Assembly (NCBI GenBank): GCA_028276405.1
Contig: JAPYWJ010000009.1
Span: forward strand, 1-40,253
Direction: 5' to 3'
Length of the DNA stretch: 40,253 nucleotides
Source of the DNA: Hydrogenobacter sp.
GTDB taxonomy: Bacteria > Aquificota > Aquificia > Aquificales > Aquificaceae
Under the pieces are notes generated by a model. That model was given only the letters and a program-made list of their open reading frames with translations. It did not search any database and had not been told where the DNA came from. The position numbers were made by a program, and so were the translations under genes. Shown in pieces: positions 33,151 through 40,253 of the stretch (the stretch's first letter is position 1; each line of letters opens with the position of its first letter).

Positions 33151-33417
33151 ATGAGAAGATTAGCACCTCTGCTCTTTTCTTTCCTGCTTCTGTTTGTGGA
33201 TTTTAAGACCTTAGAGCACCATCACAAAGACCATCAGCTCCACCAGGATTGCCAACTTTGTATAATCCAACATCAACCCCAGCACAAAGAGGATGTAAAA
33301 CTCCAGCCAAGGTTTGAAAGTCTTGTCCTTTTTATAGAGAAGGAAAAAACCCAAGAAACCACCCCAAAGCTCGAAATACCCCATAACTATCCCATCCGGG
33401 CACCTCCTGTGGGCTAA
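33151..33417 (+). CDS. Small His-rich exported metal-binding protein
   Basis: The 88-residue precursor starts with a signal peptide (MRRLAPLLFSFLLLFVDF). The mature part has a dense metal-binding cluster: EHHHKDHQLHQDCQLCIIQHQPQHK. The C-terminus ends IRAPPVG, like the RAPP ends of small DUF2946-type proteins near metal transporters. It heads the set porin-ZnuA-ZnuB. It may buffer or relay zinc in the periplasm (inference). I chose ATG 33151, 12 nt after TATAAT, over the upstream ATG at 33127. A stem-loop with a T-run overlaps its stop. Confidence 0.65.
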   Translation: MRRLAPLLFSFLLLFVDFKTLEHHHKDHQLHQDCQLCIIQHQPQHKEDVKLQPRFESLVLFIEKEKTQETTPKLEIPHNYPIRAPPVG

Positions 33418-33440
33418 GGCTTTCCACAGACCCTTTTTTT
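33407..33440 (+). terminator. Stem-loop and T-run between the His-rich gene and the porin gene
   Basis: CTGTGG (33407-33412) pairs with CCACAG (33424-33429) and is followed by ACCC and T7. It may act as a partial terminator within the zinc set. Confidence 0.5.
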
Positions 33441-33467
33441 CCTAAAAAACCTCAGGAGGTGTTAACC

Positions 33468-34904
33468 ATGAAAAAAACTCTGCTTTTACTATCCATCTTT
33501 AGCTTTGCCTTTGCCCAAGAGAGCTTAGAAGAACTAAAGCGTCAGCTTGAGGAACAAAGAAGGCAAATAAGAGAGCTTGAAAAGAAGATAGAAGCCTTAG
33601 AAAAGCAAAAGTCAGAAGCTAAGGAGGAAGTCAAAGAAGAACAAAAACCAGCACCCGCCGACAGAACACTACAACTCAGAGCTAAGTATGAGGAAAGGCT
33701 AAAGGCTTTTCAAGTATACCCCTTCAGGCAAACCGCTTTCCTTCCTGACCTCTCCCTTATAGTGGATACCTCCCTTGTGGGAAGGAACAAAAACGACCAA
33801 GAGCTCAAACGCTTAGAAATTCCTGGGCTTTATCATAGGCATGGGAGTGAAGAACATGGTATTCTCAATAAAAATAGAGGCTTTAACCTCAACTACGCAG
33901 AGCTTTATCTGTATGCCCCCGTGGACCCATACTTTGACCTGTATGCAACCATTCCCTTCTCCGAAGATGGCTCAGAAGTTGAAGAAGCTTACGCAGTCAC
34001 CAGAGGACTTCCCTTTGGCTTTCAGTTCAAGGTTGGAAAGTTCAGAAGCTCCTTTGGAAGGCTAAACGCCCAGCATCCCCATGTGTGGGACTTTGCCAAC
34101 CAACCCCTTGTTTATAAAGTCTTCTTGGGAGATGACGGACTAAAGGAAAAGGGAGTTCAATTAAACTGGCTGGCACCCACACCCTTTTACTTGCTCTTTG
34201 GCGTGGAAGTTTTGCAGGGAGAAAACGAGCAAAGCTTTGGCACAGAAGGGTTTAAGGTGAATACTAAAAAGGATGGCTCAGGAACCGATATAACCATAGG
34301 AGACACCAAAAAGCCAAACCTTTATGTGGGCTTTGTAAAGACCTCCTTTGATGTGGGTGATCTCTCTGTCCTGACTGGGCTTTCCTTTGCAACGGGGCAC
34401 ACTAGGATAAACCACCTTGATGATGAAGACCCCCATGCCTTTGCAGGAAAGACCAAGCTTTACGGCTTTGACCTAACCGCCAAATACTTTTTAGACTCTT
34501 ACAGGTACATCTCCTTTCAAGGGGAATACCTCTACAGAGATCAAGAGGGAACCAGATACGCATACGATGATGCTGGAAACTTGATAACACCCAGCATCAA
34601 GAAAAAGCAAGGAGGCTTTTACTCTCAGGTGGTCTGGAGGTTTGCCCAAAGGTGGAGGACTGGTTTTCAATACAATCTCATAAACAAAAACGATGTGAAG
34701 GAGAATGGGGTAAAGATAAACCTGTCAAATAACCTTCCTGCCTACTACGCCATGTTGGAATACAATCCCACCGAGTTCTCCCGCATAAGGCTACAGGTGG
34801 GACAAAACAGGGCATTCTTCCAGGATGGAAGTCGTAAGACCGTCAATGAAGTCATTTTGCAGTTTAACTTTGCCATAGGTGCCCACGGTGCCCATCCTTT
34901 CTAA
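33468..34904 (+). CDS. Outer-membrane beta-barrel protein of a metal-uptake locus
   Basis: The protein is about 478 residues from ATG 33468 (MKKTLLLLSIFSFAFAQ), which follows AGGAGG at good spacing; an ATG 9 bp upstream is less likely. The signal peptide is followed by a coiled coil (about 20-55, SLEELKRQLEEQRRQIRELEKKIEALE) and then a domain rich in alternating aromatic strands. Strand features include NYAELYLYAPVDPYFDLYATIPF, FKVGKFRSSFGRLN, and a terminal EVILQFNFAIG followed by HGAHPF. It is probably a porin for zinc or another metal, because it sits between a His-rich exported protein and ZnuA. Confidence 0.75.
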   Translation: MKKTLLLLSIFSFAFAQESLEELKRQLEEQRRQIRELEKKIEALEKQKSEAKEEVKEEQKPAPADRTLQLRAKYEERLKAFQVYPFRQTAFLPDLSLIVDTSLVGRNKNDQELKRLEIPGLYHRHGSEEHGILNKNRGFNLNYAELYLYAPVDPYFDLYATIPFSEDGSEVEEAYAVTRGLPFGFQFKVGKFRSSFGRLNAQHPHVWDFANQPLVYKVFLGDDGLKEKGVQLNWLAPTPFYLLFGVEVLQGENEQSFGTEGFKVNTKKDGSGTDITIGDTKKPNLYVGFVKTSFDVGDLSVLTGLSFATGHTRINHLDDEDPHAFAGKTKLYGFDLTAKYFLDSYRYISFQGEYLYRDQEGTRYAYDDAGNLITPSIKKKQGGFYSQVVWRFAQRWRTGFQYNLINKNDVKENGVKINLSNNLPAYYAMLEYNPTEFSRIRLQVGQNRAFFQDGSRKTVNEVILQFNFAIGAHGAHPF

Positions 34905-34916
34905 GGAGGTATAGCC

Positions 34917-35789
34917 ATGAGAATGTTAGCCATACTTTTACTACTTTTTAGCTTTAGCTTTGCAAACCTAAAGGTGGTTGCCACTTACCCTTGGATCGGA
35001 GAGCTGGTAAAGGAGATAGGAAAAGACAGAGTGAGCATATATGTGATCGCCAAAGGAACGGATGACCCCCACTTTGTGGTGCCAAAGCCCTCCCACATAG
35101 CCAAGATGAGAGACGCAGACCTTCTTATAATGCAGGGGGCAAGCCTTGAGGTGGGCTTTTTGCCACCTCTTTTACAACAATCCAACAATCCCAAAATCCA
35201 ACCCGGAAGGCAAGGCCTTTTGGATTTATCAGAGTTTGTGAAGATCATAGAAAAGCCAGTAAGCGTTTCAAGAGCCATGGGAGATGTCCATCCAGAGGGG
35301 AACCCTCACTATCAGCTTGACCCCCACAACATACCAATACTGGCAGAGGTTATAAAAGACAAGCTTTGCCAACTTGACGAAGGCAACTGTGTTTATTACA
35401 AAGGAAACCTTGAGGACTTTCTAAGAAGATGGGACGCAAAGCTAAAAGTGTGGGATAAGGGTTTTTCAAAGCTCAGAAGTGTGAAGGTTATTGAATACCA
35501 CAAACTCTACGACTATCTCCTGAGCAGATACGGAATGGTGTTGGTGGGCACTTTGGAGCCCCTTCCGGGCATCCCTCCAACCGCCAAGCATATAGAAAGT
35601 CTCATCTCTCAGGCACAGGGGGTAAAGTTTATCCTTCAGGATGTCTATCATGAAAAGAGGACCGCGGAGTATGTAGCTAAAAAACTAAACGCCAGAATGG
35701 TTATTTTGCCTCACGATGTGGGTGCGGTGCCAGAAGCCAATAACCTTTTCTCACTGTTTGATGAGATCCTAAGGAGGTTAAACCCATGA
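34917..35789 (+). CDS. znuA: Zinc/manganese-type ABC transporter substrate-binding protein
   Basis: The 290-residue cluster A-I binding protein has a signal peptide (ILLLLFSFSFA). Metal ligands expected in the family are visible: His52 in DDPHF, His near 130 in NPHYQLDPHN, His in EYHKLYDY and the late LPHDVGAV segment. The long His-rich loop of typical ZnuA proteins is missing, so manganese or another divalent metal is possible. It has a strong AAGGAGG site. Its stop region overlaps the permease start by 4 bp. Confidence 0.85.
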   Translation: MRMLAILLLLFSFSFANLKVVATYPWIGELVKEIGKDRVSIYVIAKGTDDPHFVVPKPSHIAKMRDADLLIMQGASLEVGFLPPLLQQSNNPKIQPGRQGLLDLSEFVKIIEKPVSVSRAMGDVHPEGNPHYQLDPHNIPILAEVIKDKLCQLDEGNCVYYKGNLEDFLRRWDAKLKVWDKGFSKLRSVKVIEYHKLYDYLLSRYGMVLVGTLEPLPGIPPTAKHIESLISQAQGVKFILQDVYHEKRTAEYVAKKLNARMVILPHDVGAVPEANNLFSLFDEILRRLNP

Positions 35790-36514
35790 CGGATATCCTT
35801 TTTCAATCTCTTCTTCTTTCCCTTGTGCTTCTTGGTATCCACGCTTACTTTGGTATGCAAATCGTAGAAAGGGGGATTATATTTACCGACATAGCCATAG
35901 CGCAAGCCTCTGCTGTGGGGCTTGCCCTTTCTCTTTTTCTCTACGAAAAACCCTCTTATACGATCGCTTTGGTTTTTGCTCTTTTTTCTAGTCTTTTGAT
36001 AGCTCTTTCCCAGAGAAAAAAGGATTACGCAGAAGCCTTTATAGGTCTTTTGTATGCCCTTGGATTTTCTTCCGTTGTGCTTATACTTTCCAAATCTCCT
36101 CACGGCACAGAAGACTTCATGAACTTGATAGCAACAGACATACTCTTTGTCCCAAAAGAAGAAGTCATCAAAACAGCTTTTATCTACAGTGTATTGGGTT
36201 TTTTGCTTTACTTTAGGTCTCGTTTTTTAAAGGGACTTCTTAAAGAGCTATCTTTTTTTGTACTTTTTGCATTAACAGTGACAAGTTCAGTGAAATTAGT
36301 GGGTGTGCTGATTGTTTTTTCCATGCTTGTTTCTCCCGCTCTTGTGACTAAGCTTTTGGGAAAGGGGCTGGTTTTTGCGTGGGTTTACGGAGCAGTAATA
36401 AACACTGTTGGCATCTTGCTGTCCTTTAAGTTTGACTTTCCCACGGGGTTCAGTTTAGTGTTTTTACATTCCTTATTGGGAATCCTAGTCTTTCTTTTTA
36501 AAGTTTTCATATAA
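35786..36514 (+). CDS. znuB: Metal ABC transporter permease (ZnuB/MntB type)
   Basis: The 242-residue integral membrane protein has about seven to eight hydrophobic segments. The family motif is seen in FGMQIVERGIIFTDIAIAQASAVGLAL and VGVLIVFSMLVSPALVTKLLG, typical of ABC-3 permeases. It overlaps znuA by 4 bp. The ATPase that must power it is not encoded next to it; the following gene is on the other strand. The 3' end overlaps the convergent glycosyltransferase by 30 bp. Confidence 0.88.
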   Translation: MTDILFQSLLLSLVLLGIHAYFGMQIVERGIIFTDIAIAQASAVGLALSLFLYEKPSYTIALVFALFSSLLIALSQRKKDYAEAFIGLLYALGFSSVVLILSKSPHGTEDFMNLIATDILFVPKEEVIKTAFIYSVLGFLLYFRSRFLKGLLKELSFFVLFALTVTSSVKLVGVLIVFSMLVSPALVTKLLGKGLVFAWVYGAVINTVGILLSFKFDFPTGFSLVFLHSLLGILVFLFKVFI

Positions 36515-37510
36515 TTTTAGCCCTTCTTTTACTAAAAGAGGTATGTCCTTTTCTGAAGACAGAACATTACACGACACCCAAGAATGTTGATGGTAAGAAT
36601 AAGGAAAGTCTTTTACAAACACAGCCAATGTAGGCACTCTAAGAGCCACTGACATGTGGTAAGGTCCGCTGTCTGTAGACACAAAAAGCCTGCAAGACTT
36701 TATAAGTCCCGGAAGTTCTAAAATATCTGTTTGTCCTGCAAGATCAATAGCAGGTAGAGGATAGTCTTTGAGAAACTCTTGGTTTATGTCTTTTTCAAAG
36801 CTCGCACCCGTTAAAATTAAGAGCGCGTTGGTTTTCTCCTGCAACTGCTTTAGAACTTCTCTCAAAAGACTCAGTTTAGGCCTCTTCCAAAGTGCATCTG
36901 GTGTACCACAACCTATATTAAGACCAATAAGCTCCTTGTCTTCAGGAATGGAAAATCTTTTTCTAAAGCTATTTCTAAACTTTACCGCCTCTGGTGTCTC
37001 TTCAAGCTCTATAGGAATGCCTCCTCTTTCTATACCCAAAGCCTTCAAAACTACAAAGTACCTGTCTGTGTAATCCCGTATCTTGAGTTTTCTTGATGGT
37101 TCTGATGAGATGCTGTAAAAGTATTTTCTAAAGGGTATCTCTGCAACTCCCAAAGACCTTATACCGTACTTTACTTTTGCGTAAAGGCAAAGGAACGAAG
37201 ACTTAAGACCATGAGGCTCAAAGTCAATAATAAAGTCAGGGCTTACCCTTTTTACAACACGGTCAAACTCCTTGAATAATCTAACCCAATCGCTTATACC
37301 TTTAATGTTTTTGTCTATAACATGAAAGGAAGAGAGTAGTTGATGTCTTGATATGAGCCTTTCCGAGACCGCTCCTTTGTCTTTGGTGAGAAACAAAAGG
37401 TGAAGTTCCGCATCAGGAAAGTGGTTTTTTAAGGCTCTCCAACTTGCACTACCTCTTAGCATGTCTCCAATACCGGCGGAGTGTCCCATAAGCATAAGGA
37501 TCTTCCGCAT
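36485..37510 (-). CDS. Glycosyltransferase family 9 (heptosyltransferase-like)
   Basis: The 341-residue GT-B enzyme resembles LPS heptosyltransferases. It begins ILMLMGHSAGIGDMLRG (the usual GIGD loop) and has an IDFEPHGLKSSFL segment, LNIGCGTPDALWKRP, and the C-terminal nucleotide-sugar site CRLFVSTDSGPYHMSVALRVPTLAVF. It would transfer a heptose or similar sugar to LPS or another surface glycan. It is last of a three-gene minus-strand unit behind gspE and the PilM-like gene (1-bp gap). Confidence 0.88.
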   Translation of the reverse strand: MRKILMLMGHSAGIGDMLRGSASWRALKNHFPDAELHLLFLTKDKGAVSERLISRHQLLSSFHVIDKNIKGISDWVRLFKEFDRVVKRVSPDFIIDFEPHGLKSSFLCLYAKVKYGIRSLGVAEIPFRKYFYSISSEPSRKLKIRDYTDRYFVVLKALGIERGGIPIELEETPEAVKFRNSFRKRFSIPEDKELIGLNIGCGTPDALWKRPKLSLLREVLKQLQEKTNALLILTGASFEKDINQEFLKDYPLPAIDLAGQTDILELPGLIKSCRLFVSTDSGPYHMSVALRVPTLAVFVKDFPYSYHQHSWVSCNVLSSEKDIPLLVKEGLKLYENFKKKD

Positions 37511-37511
37511 T

Positions 37512-38666
37512 TTACTTTATCTCAAGCTCAAACTCTACGCTTCCTGTAGGTGTTTTCTTTATCTTCTGAGGATTTATCTGGTTTACTACTTCTTCTTTAC
37601 CTTCACCACTAATAGTCAATATCCCATTTGAAAACTCTATGGAGTAGACCTTTATATCTGGCTTTAGCTTCTGGGGAAGTTCTGAAAGCTTCTTTGTAAG
37701 CTCGTAGGGTTCTTCTGCAGAAACCTTTGACCTTACCTGATCGTAAAGGGACACTATGGGCGTGCCTGGAAAGGTTTTTTTAAACTCTTCTCTTTCCAAA
37801 CTTCTCAAACCATCCCAAGACCAAAGCATGCCCGTCAAAATGTAAGACCCCAAGAAAAGCAAAACACTTGACCCTGCCAGCAGGGATGCTGTCTTTAACT
37901 GTTCCTTTGAAATTTCTCTTTCCACAAAGTCTGGGTATGGGTTTTTAACAAAAAACTTTAGACTTGCACCAAAAGCTGTGTTAAGGGCAGGATCACAGTA
38001 ATGATTTTTAAGAGTTTTTGAGAAAAGCTCCTCTATTCCTTTTATCTTGGAACCACCACCGCTTAAAAGCACTTGCTTGTCCGTTAGGTTAAAACCCAAA
38101 GAGCTTAGTATCTCTTGTATACCCCTTTTGGCTTCTTCAAGGTCTAAACCTTTTTCTTTCTTTAGCTCCTCTGCTCTTTGAAAGTCTAAGTTTCTTGTCT
38201 CAGCGATAATCTGTGTGAGGAAGTCTCCTCCTTTCATCAAAACACGGTAAGCATGTAGCAAACCTCCCTTTATGCTTACTATAGTAGTTTTTCTTCTTCC
38301 CATGTCTAAAAGATAGGCATCTTCACAACCCATTACTTGCAAAACTCTTGTAAGAGCAAATACCTCAAGTTCTACATTAATGCAGTCTTTAGAAGGGTAA
38401 TCCCTATACACCCCTAAGAAAACCTTATCTTGATATACGGATAAATCCCAATTTACCTTTCCGTACTTTTGTTCCACATCAAGGGCATAGAAGTTTTTTA
38501 TATGGCTTATCTTTCTTGAAAAGGCTTGTTCTATTCTCACCAAGCAAAAGTCCGAAGGTATTACACATATTTTTCTGCCTGTTTTTTGTGTAGGGTTCCA
38601 TGTGTTCTTCAAAAACTGCTTCTCAACACTGAATGTCTTTTTCCCATCCACTGCCGTGTATATCAT
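37512..38666 (-). CDS. PilM/GspL-like secretion or pilus assembly protein
   Basis: The 384-residue bitopic protein has an N-terminal actin-like ATPase fold (about 1-250) with LLDMGRRKTTIV and VLLSGGGSKIKGIEELF, and an EVFALTRVLQVMGCE element. One membrane segment at about 265-290 (TASLLAGSSVLLFLGSYILTG) follows, then a periplasmic C-terminal domain of about 90 residues. This is PilM fused to a PilN-like part, the plan of GspL. With the ATPase GspE upstream (4-bp overlap) it is the inner-membrane platform of a type II secretion or type IV pilus machine. No pilin or PilC gene is in the window. Confidence 0.72.
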   Translation of the reverse strand: MIYTAVDGKKTFSVEKQFLKNTWNPTQKTGRKICVIPSDFCLVRIEQAFSRKISHIKNFYALDVEQKYGKVNWDLSVYQDKVFLGVYRDYPSKDCINVELEVFALTRVLQVMGCEDAYLLDMGRRKTTIVSIKGGLLHAYRVLMKGGDFLTQIIAETRNLDFQRAEELKKEKGLDLEEAKRGIQEILSSLGFNLTDKQVLLSGGGSKIKGIEELFSKTLKNHYCDPALNTAFGASLKFFVKNPYPDFVEREISKEQLKTASLLAGSSVLLFLGSYILTGMLWSWDGLRSLEREEFKKTFPGTPIVSLYDQVRSKVSAEEPYELTKKLSELPQKLKPDIKVYSIEFSNGILTISGEGKEEVVNQINPQKIKKTPTGSVEFELEIK

Positions 38667-40075
38667 TCTTCCACTTTTACCGCTCTTATGAGTTCCTCAG
38701 GTGTTGTTATGCCCTTTATAACCTTTTCAATGCCGTCCTCGTACATGGTTCTAAAGCCTGACTCTTTGGCTTTCTTTCTTATTTCGTTGGCATCTTGAGT
38801 TTTTATAATGAGTTGCTTTAGGTCATAGCTAAGCTCCAAAACTTCGTAAATGCCTGTCCTTCCCCTATAACCTGTTCCCATACACATATCACATCCCTTA
38901 CCTCTATAAAAAAGGTATGTTCCTTCAAGTCCAAGCTGGGATAGTTCTTCCTGTGTAGGTTCGTAAGGTTCTTTGCAATATTCACAGACTTTTCTCACGA
39001 GCCTTTGGGCAAGCACACCTTCCAAAGAAGAAGCTATAAGAAAGGGCTCTATGCCTAGATCAGAAAGCCTAGTAATGGCAGAGGGTGCATCGTTAGTATG
39101 CAGCGTGGAAAGCACCAAGTGTCCTGTGAGCGCCGCATGAACCGCTATTTGAGCTGTTTCGCTGTCTCTTATTTCCCCTACCATTATTATGTCCGGGTCT
39201 TGTCTTAGGATGGCTCTTAGCCCGCTGGCAAAGGTTAGTCCCACCTTTGGATTTACCTGTATCTGGCTAACTCCCTTTACCTGATACTCAGGTGGGTCTT
39301 CTATGGTTATTATGTTCTTCTCAGGACTTTTTACATGGAGGATCATGGCATATAGGGTTGTGCTTTTCCCCGCGCCTGTAGGTCCCGTAGCTAACACTAT
39401 GCCGTAGGGCTTTTTGGCAAGTCTCTTTACCTTTTCAAGATCATGTAAAGAAAGTCCCAGCTCCTCAAGAGTTAGCATACTTCCAGATCTGTCAAGTAGT
39501 CTAAGCACCGCTCTTTCTCCAAAAGTGGTAGGAACTATGGATACCCTTATATCCAAATCCCTTTTACCTATCCTGACTCTTATCTTTCCATCCTGAGGAA
39601 CTCTCCTTTCTGCAACATCCAAGTTGGCAAGTACCTTTATGCGTGAAATGACAGATTCATGCAGAGAGAGGGGTATACTCATGTAATCGTGAAGTCTTCC
39701 ATCAAGCCGAAACCTCACAAAGGACACATCTTCGTAAGGCTCTATGTGTATATCAGAAGCAGAAAGGGTGGTAGCTTTTATAAGTGCAGAGTTCACAAAA
39801 CCTACCGCTGGGCTCTTTTCCTCCTCAAGAAGTATATCCTTTTGCTCTCTGTCTTCTTCCGCAGCATTTTCTATATATACATCTTCCTGTGCAAGCCTCT
39901 TTTGTAGCTCTTTGGAAAACTCTTCTTCTTCAACTTCCAACACCTCAACGCTTTTACCAGTGATAAACCTTATTTCTTCCACAGAAAAGACATCATAACC
40001 TTTGGGAACAAGCAGTCTTATACGGTGTTGGTCCTCCTCAATGGGTATGAGCCTGTATGTTTTTACTATGTCCAT
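38663..40075 (-). CDS. gspE: Type II secretion / type IV pilus assembly ATPase
   Basis: The 470-residue hexameric ATPase has Walker A TGPTGAGKSTTLYAM, an Asp box in IEDPPEYQVKG, Walker B PDIIMVGEIRDSETA and the His box LVLSTLHTNDA. The C-terminal zinc-binding tetracysteine (CEYC...CDMC) is typical of GspE/PilB. The N-terminal domain is short (about 100 residues). Start ATG 40075 follows GGTGGAG, contributed by the repeat element at 40076-40230, whose consensus promoter should drive gspE, the PilM-like gene and the glycosyltransferase. Confidence 0.93.
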   Translation of the reverse strand: MDIVKTYRLIPIEEDQHRIRLLVPKGYDVFSVEEIRFITGKSVEVLEVEEEEFSKELQKRLAQEDVYIENAAEEDREQKDILLEEEKSPAVGFVNSALIKATTLSASDIHIEPYEDVSFVRFRLDGRLHDYMSIPLSLHESVISRIKVLANLDVAERRVPQDGKIRVRIGKRDLDIRVSIVPTTFGERAVLRLLDRSGSMLTLEELGLSLHDLEKVKRLAKKPYGIVLATGPTGAGKSTTLYAMILHVKSPEKNIITIEDPPEYQVKGVSQIQVNPKVGLTFASGLRAILRQDPDIIMVGEIRDSETAQIAVHAALTGHLVLSTLHTNDAPSAITRLSDLGIEPFLIASSLEGVLAQRLVRKVCEYCKEPYEPTQEELSQLGLEGTYLFYRGKGCDMCMGTGYRGRTGIYEVLELSYDLKQLIIKTQDANEIRKKAKESGFRTMYEDGIEKVIKGITTPEELIRAVKVEE

Positions 40076-40230
40076 ATGGTCAACTACTCCACCTTATAAA
40101 ATAGAAGCTTCCTGCTTTACAGAGGCTTTTGCCTCTCCACAGGTTTAACTTCGGGTTGCTCCAATTTTAGGTTCTTTGATTATCGGTCTATTAGTATAGT
40201 CCAAAATAGGAGTCCTGTCAAGTCTTCACA
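40076..40230 (-). mobile_element. Solo IS605/omega-RNA-like element, copy 2, driving gspE
   Basis: The copy is homologous to 11352-11527 over the whole length, from GAAGACTTGACAGG to GTAGTTGACCAT. The stem-loop AGAGGC-AAAA-GCCTCT (40136-40121) differs from copy 1 by a compensated U-A to C-G closing pair. The terminal hairpin is decayed (only CTTC pairs with GGAG), leaving the Shine-Dalgarno GGTGGAG more open than in copy 1. No transposase or tnpB is seen; sequence beyond 40253 is unavailable. Confidence 0.6.
40193..40221 (-). promoter_or_regulatory. Consensus sigma-70 promoter inside repeat element copy 2
   Basis: On the minus strand TTGACA (40221-40216), a 17-nt spacer and TATACT (40198-40193) are identical in layout to copy 1. 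The leader to the gspE ATG would be about 110 nt. Confidence 0.75.
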
Positions 40231-40253
40231 AAGGCTGTTCTAAAAATCTACCA

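Noticed and set aside
39744-39998. Plus-strand frame antisense to gspE
   Set aside because: It is Ser-rich, which is typical of the complement of Glu-rich codons, and has no start signal.

Overview
The window looks like a chromosomal segment of a hyperthermophilic, chemolithoautotrophic member of the Aquificales (Aquificaceae, of the Hydrogenobacter/Thermocrinis/Aquifex kind). The reasons are a full-length reverse gyrase (20897-24337), LpxC and an outer-membrane porin (a Gram-negative envelope), NuoE/F/G-type redox subunits, tightly packed genes with 4-30 bp overlaps, and a lysine/glutamate-rich proteome. This is inferred from protein character only; no database search was possible.

Layout. 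(1) 1-2700 is a sparse accessory strip. It holds the tail of a possible ribbon-helix-helix protein, AT-rich palindromic repeats, a duplicated-domain unknown protein, a G-rich tract, a small possible Sm-like protein, a decayed CRISPR-like repeat set, a small secreted protein and a broken secreted peptide gene. (2) 2796-5690 is a minus-strand sigma-54 operon: two tandem DUF2173 proteins, an SCP2 protein and their own NtrC-type activator. It has a near-consensus -24/-12 promoter and nested inverted repeats upstream, followed by tRNA-Ser(UGA). (3) 5951-9804 carries nuoG and transketolase. (4) 9795-11353 (minus) carries hemD-lpxC. (5) 11592-12902 carries a nucleotide-sugar dehydrogenase. (6) 12897-20821 (minus) is a long run: dksA/traR-like, aminotransferase, mtnB, thioredoxin-like, tolC-like, mini membrane-fusion protein, murC, recJ and a DUF2227-like protein. 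(7) 20897-26642 carries reverse gyrase, a small membrane protein and dxs. (8) 26622-27590 (minus) is a UDP-sugar epimerase. (9) 27621-36514 carries dnaG, nuoE, nuoF, an unknown, mnmA, rlmB, then a zinc-type uptake set (His-rich protein, porin, ZnuA, ZnuB). (10) 36485-40075 (minus) carries gspE/pilB, a PilM/GspL-like protein and a family 9 glycosyltransferase.

The most unusual signal is a pair of homologous elements of about 150-180 bp, at 11352-11527 and 40076-40230. Each reads on the minus strand directly into the start codon of an unrelated operon (hemD-lpxC and gspE-pilM). Each carries a perfect TTGACA-N17-TATACT promoter, a stem-loop with a compensatory base-pair change between the copies, and a terminal GAAGC...GGTGGAGTAGTTNAC block. 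That block resembles the right end / omega-RNA of IS200/IS605 tnpB elements and also supplies the Shine-Dalgarno sequence. No tnpA or tnpB is present. They look like solo omega-RNA-type elements serving as promoter plus leader.

A second theme is start-signal style. Many housekeeping operons begin with a TATAAT-like box only 6-14 nt before ATG and no Shine-Dalgarno, which suggests leaderless mRNAs. The accessory and zinc genes instead have strong AGGAGG sites and look richer in G+C.
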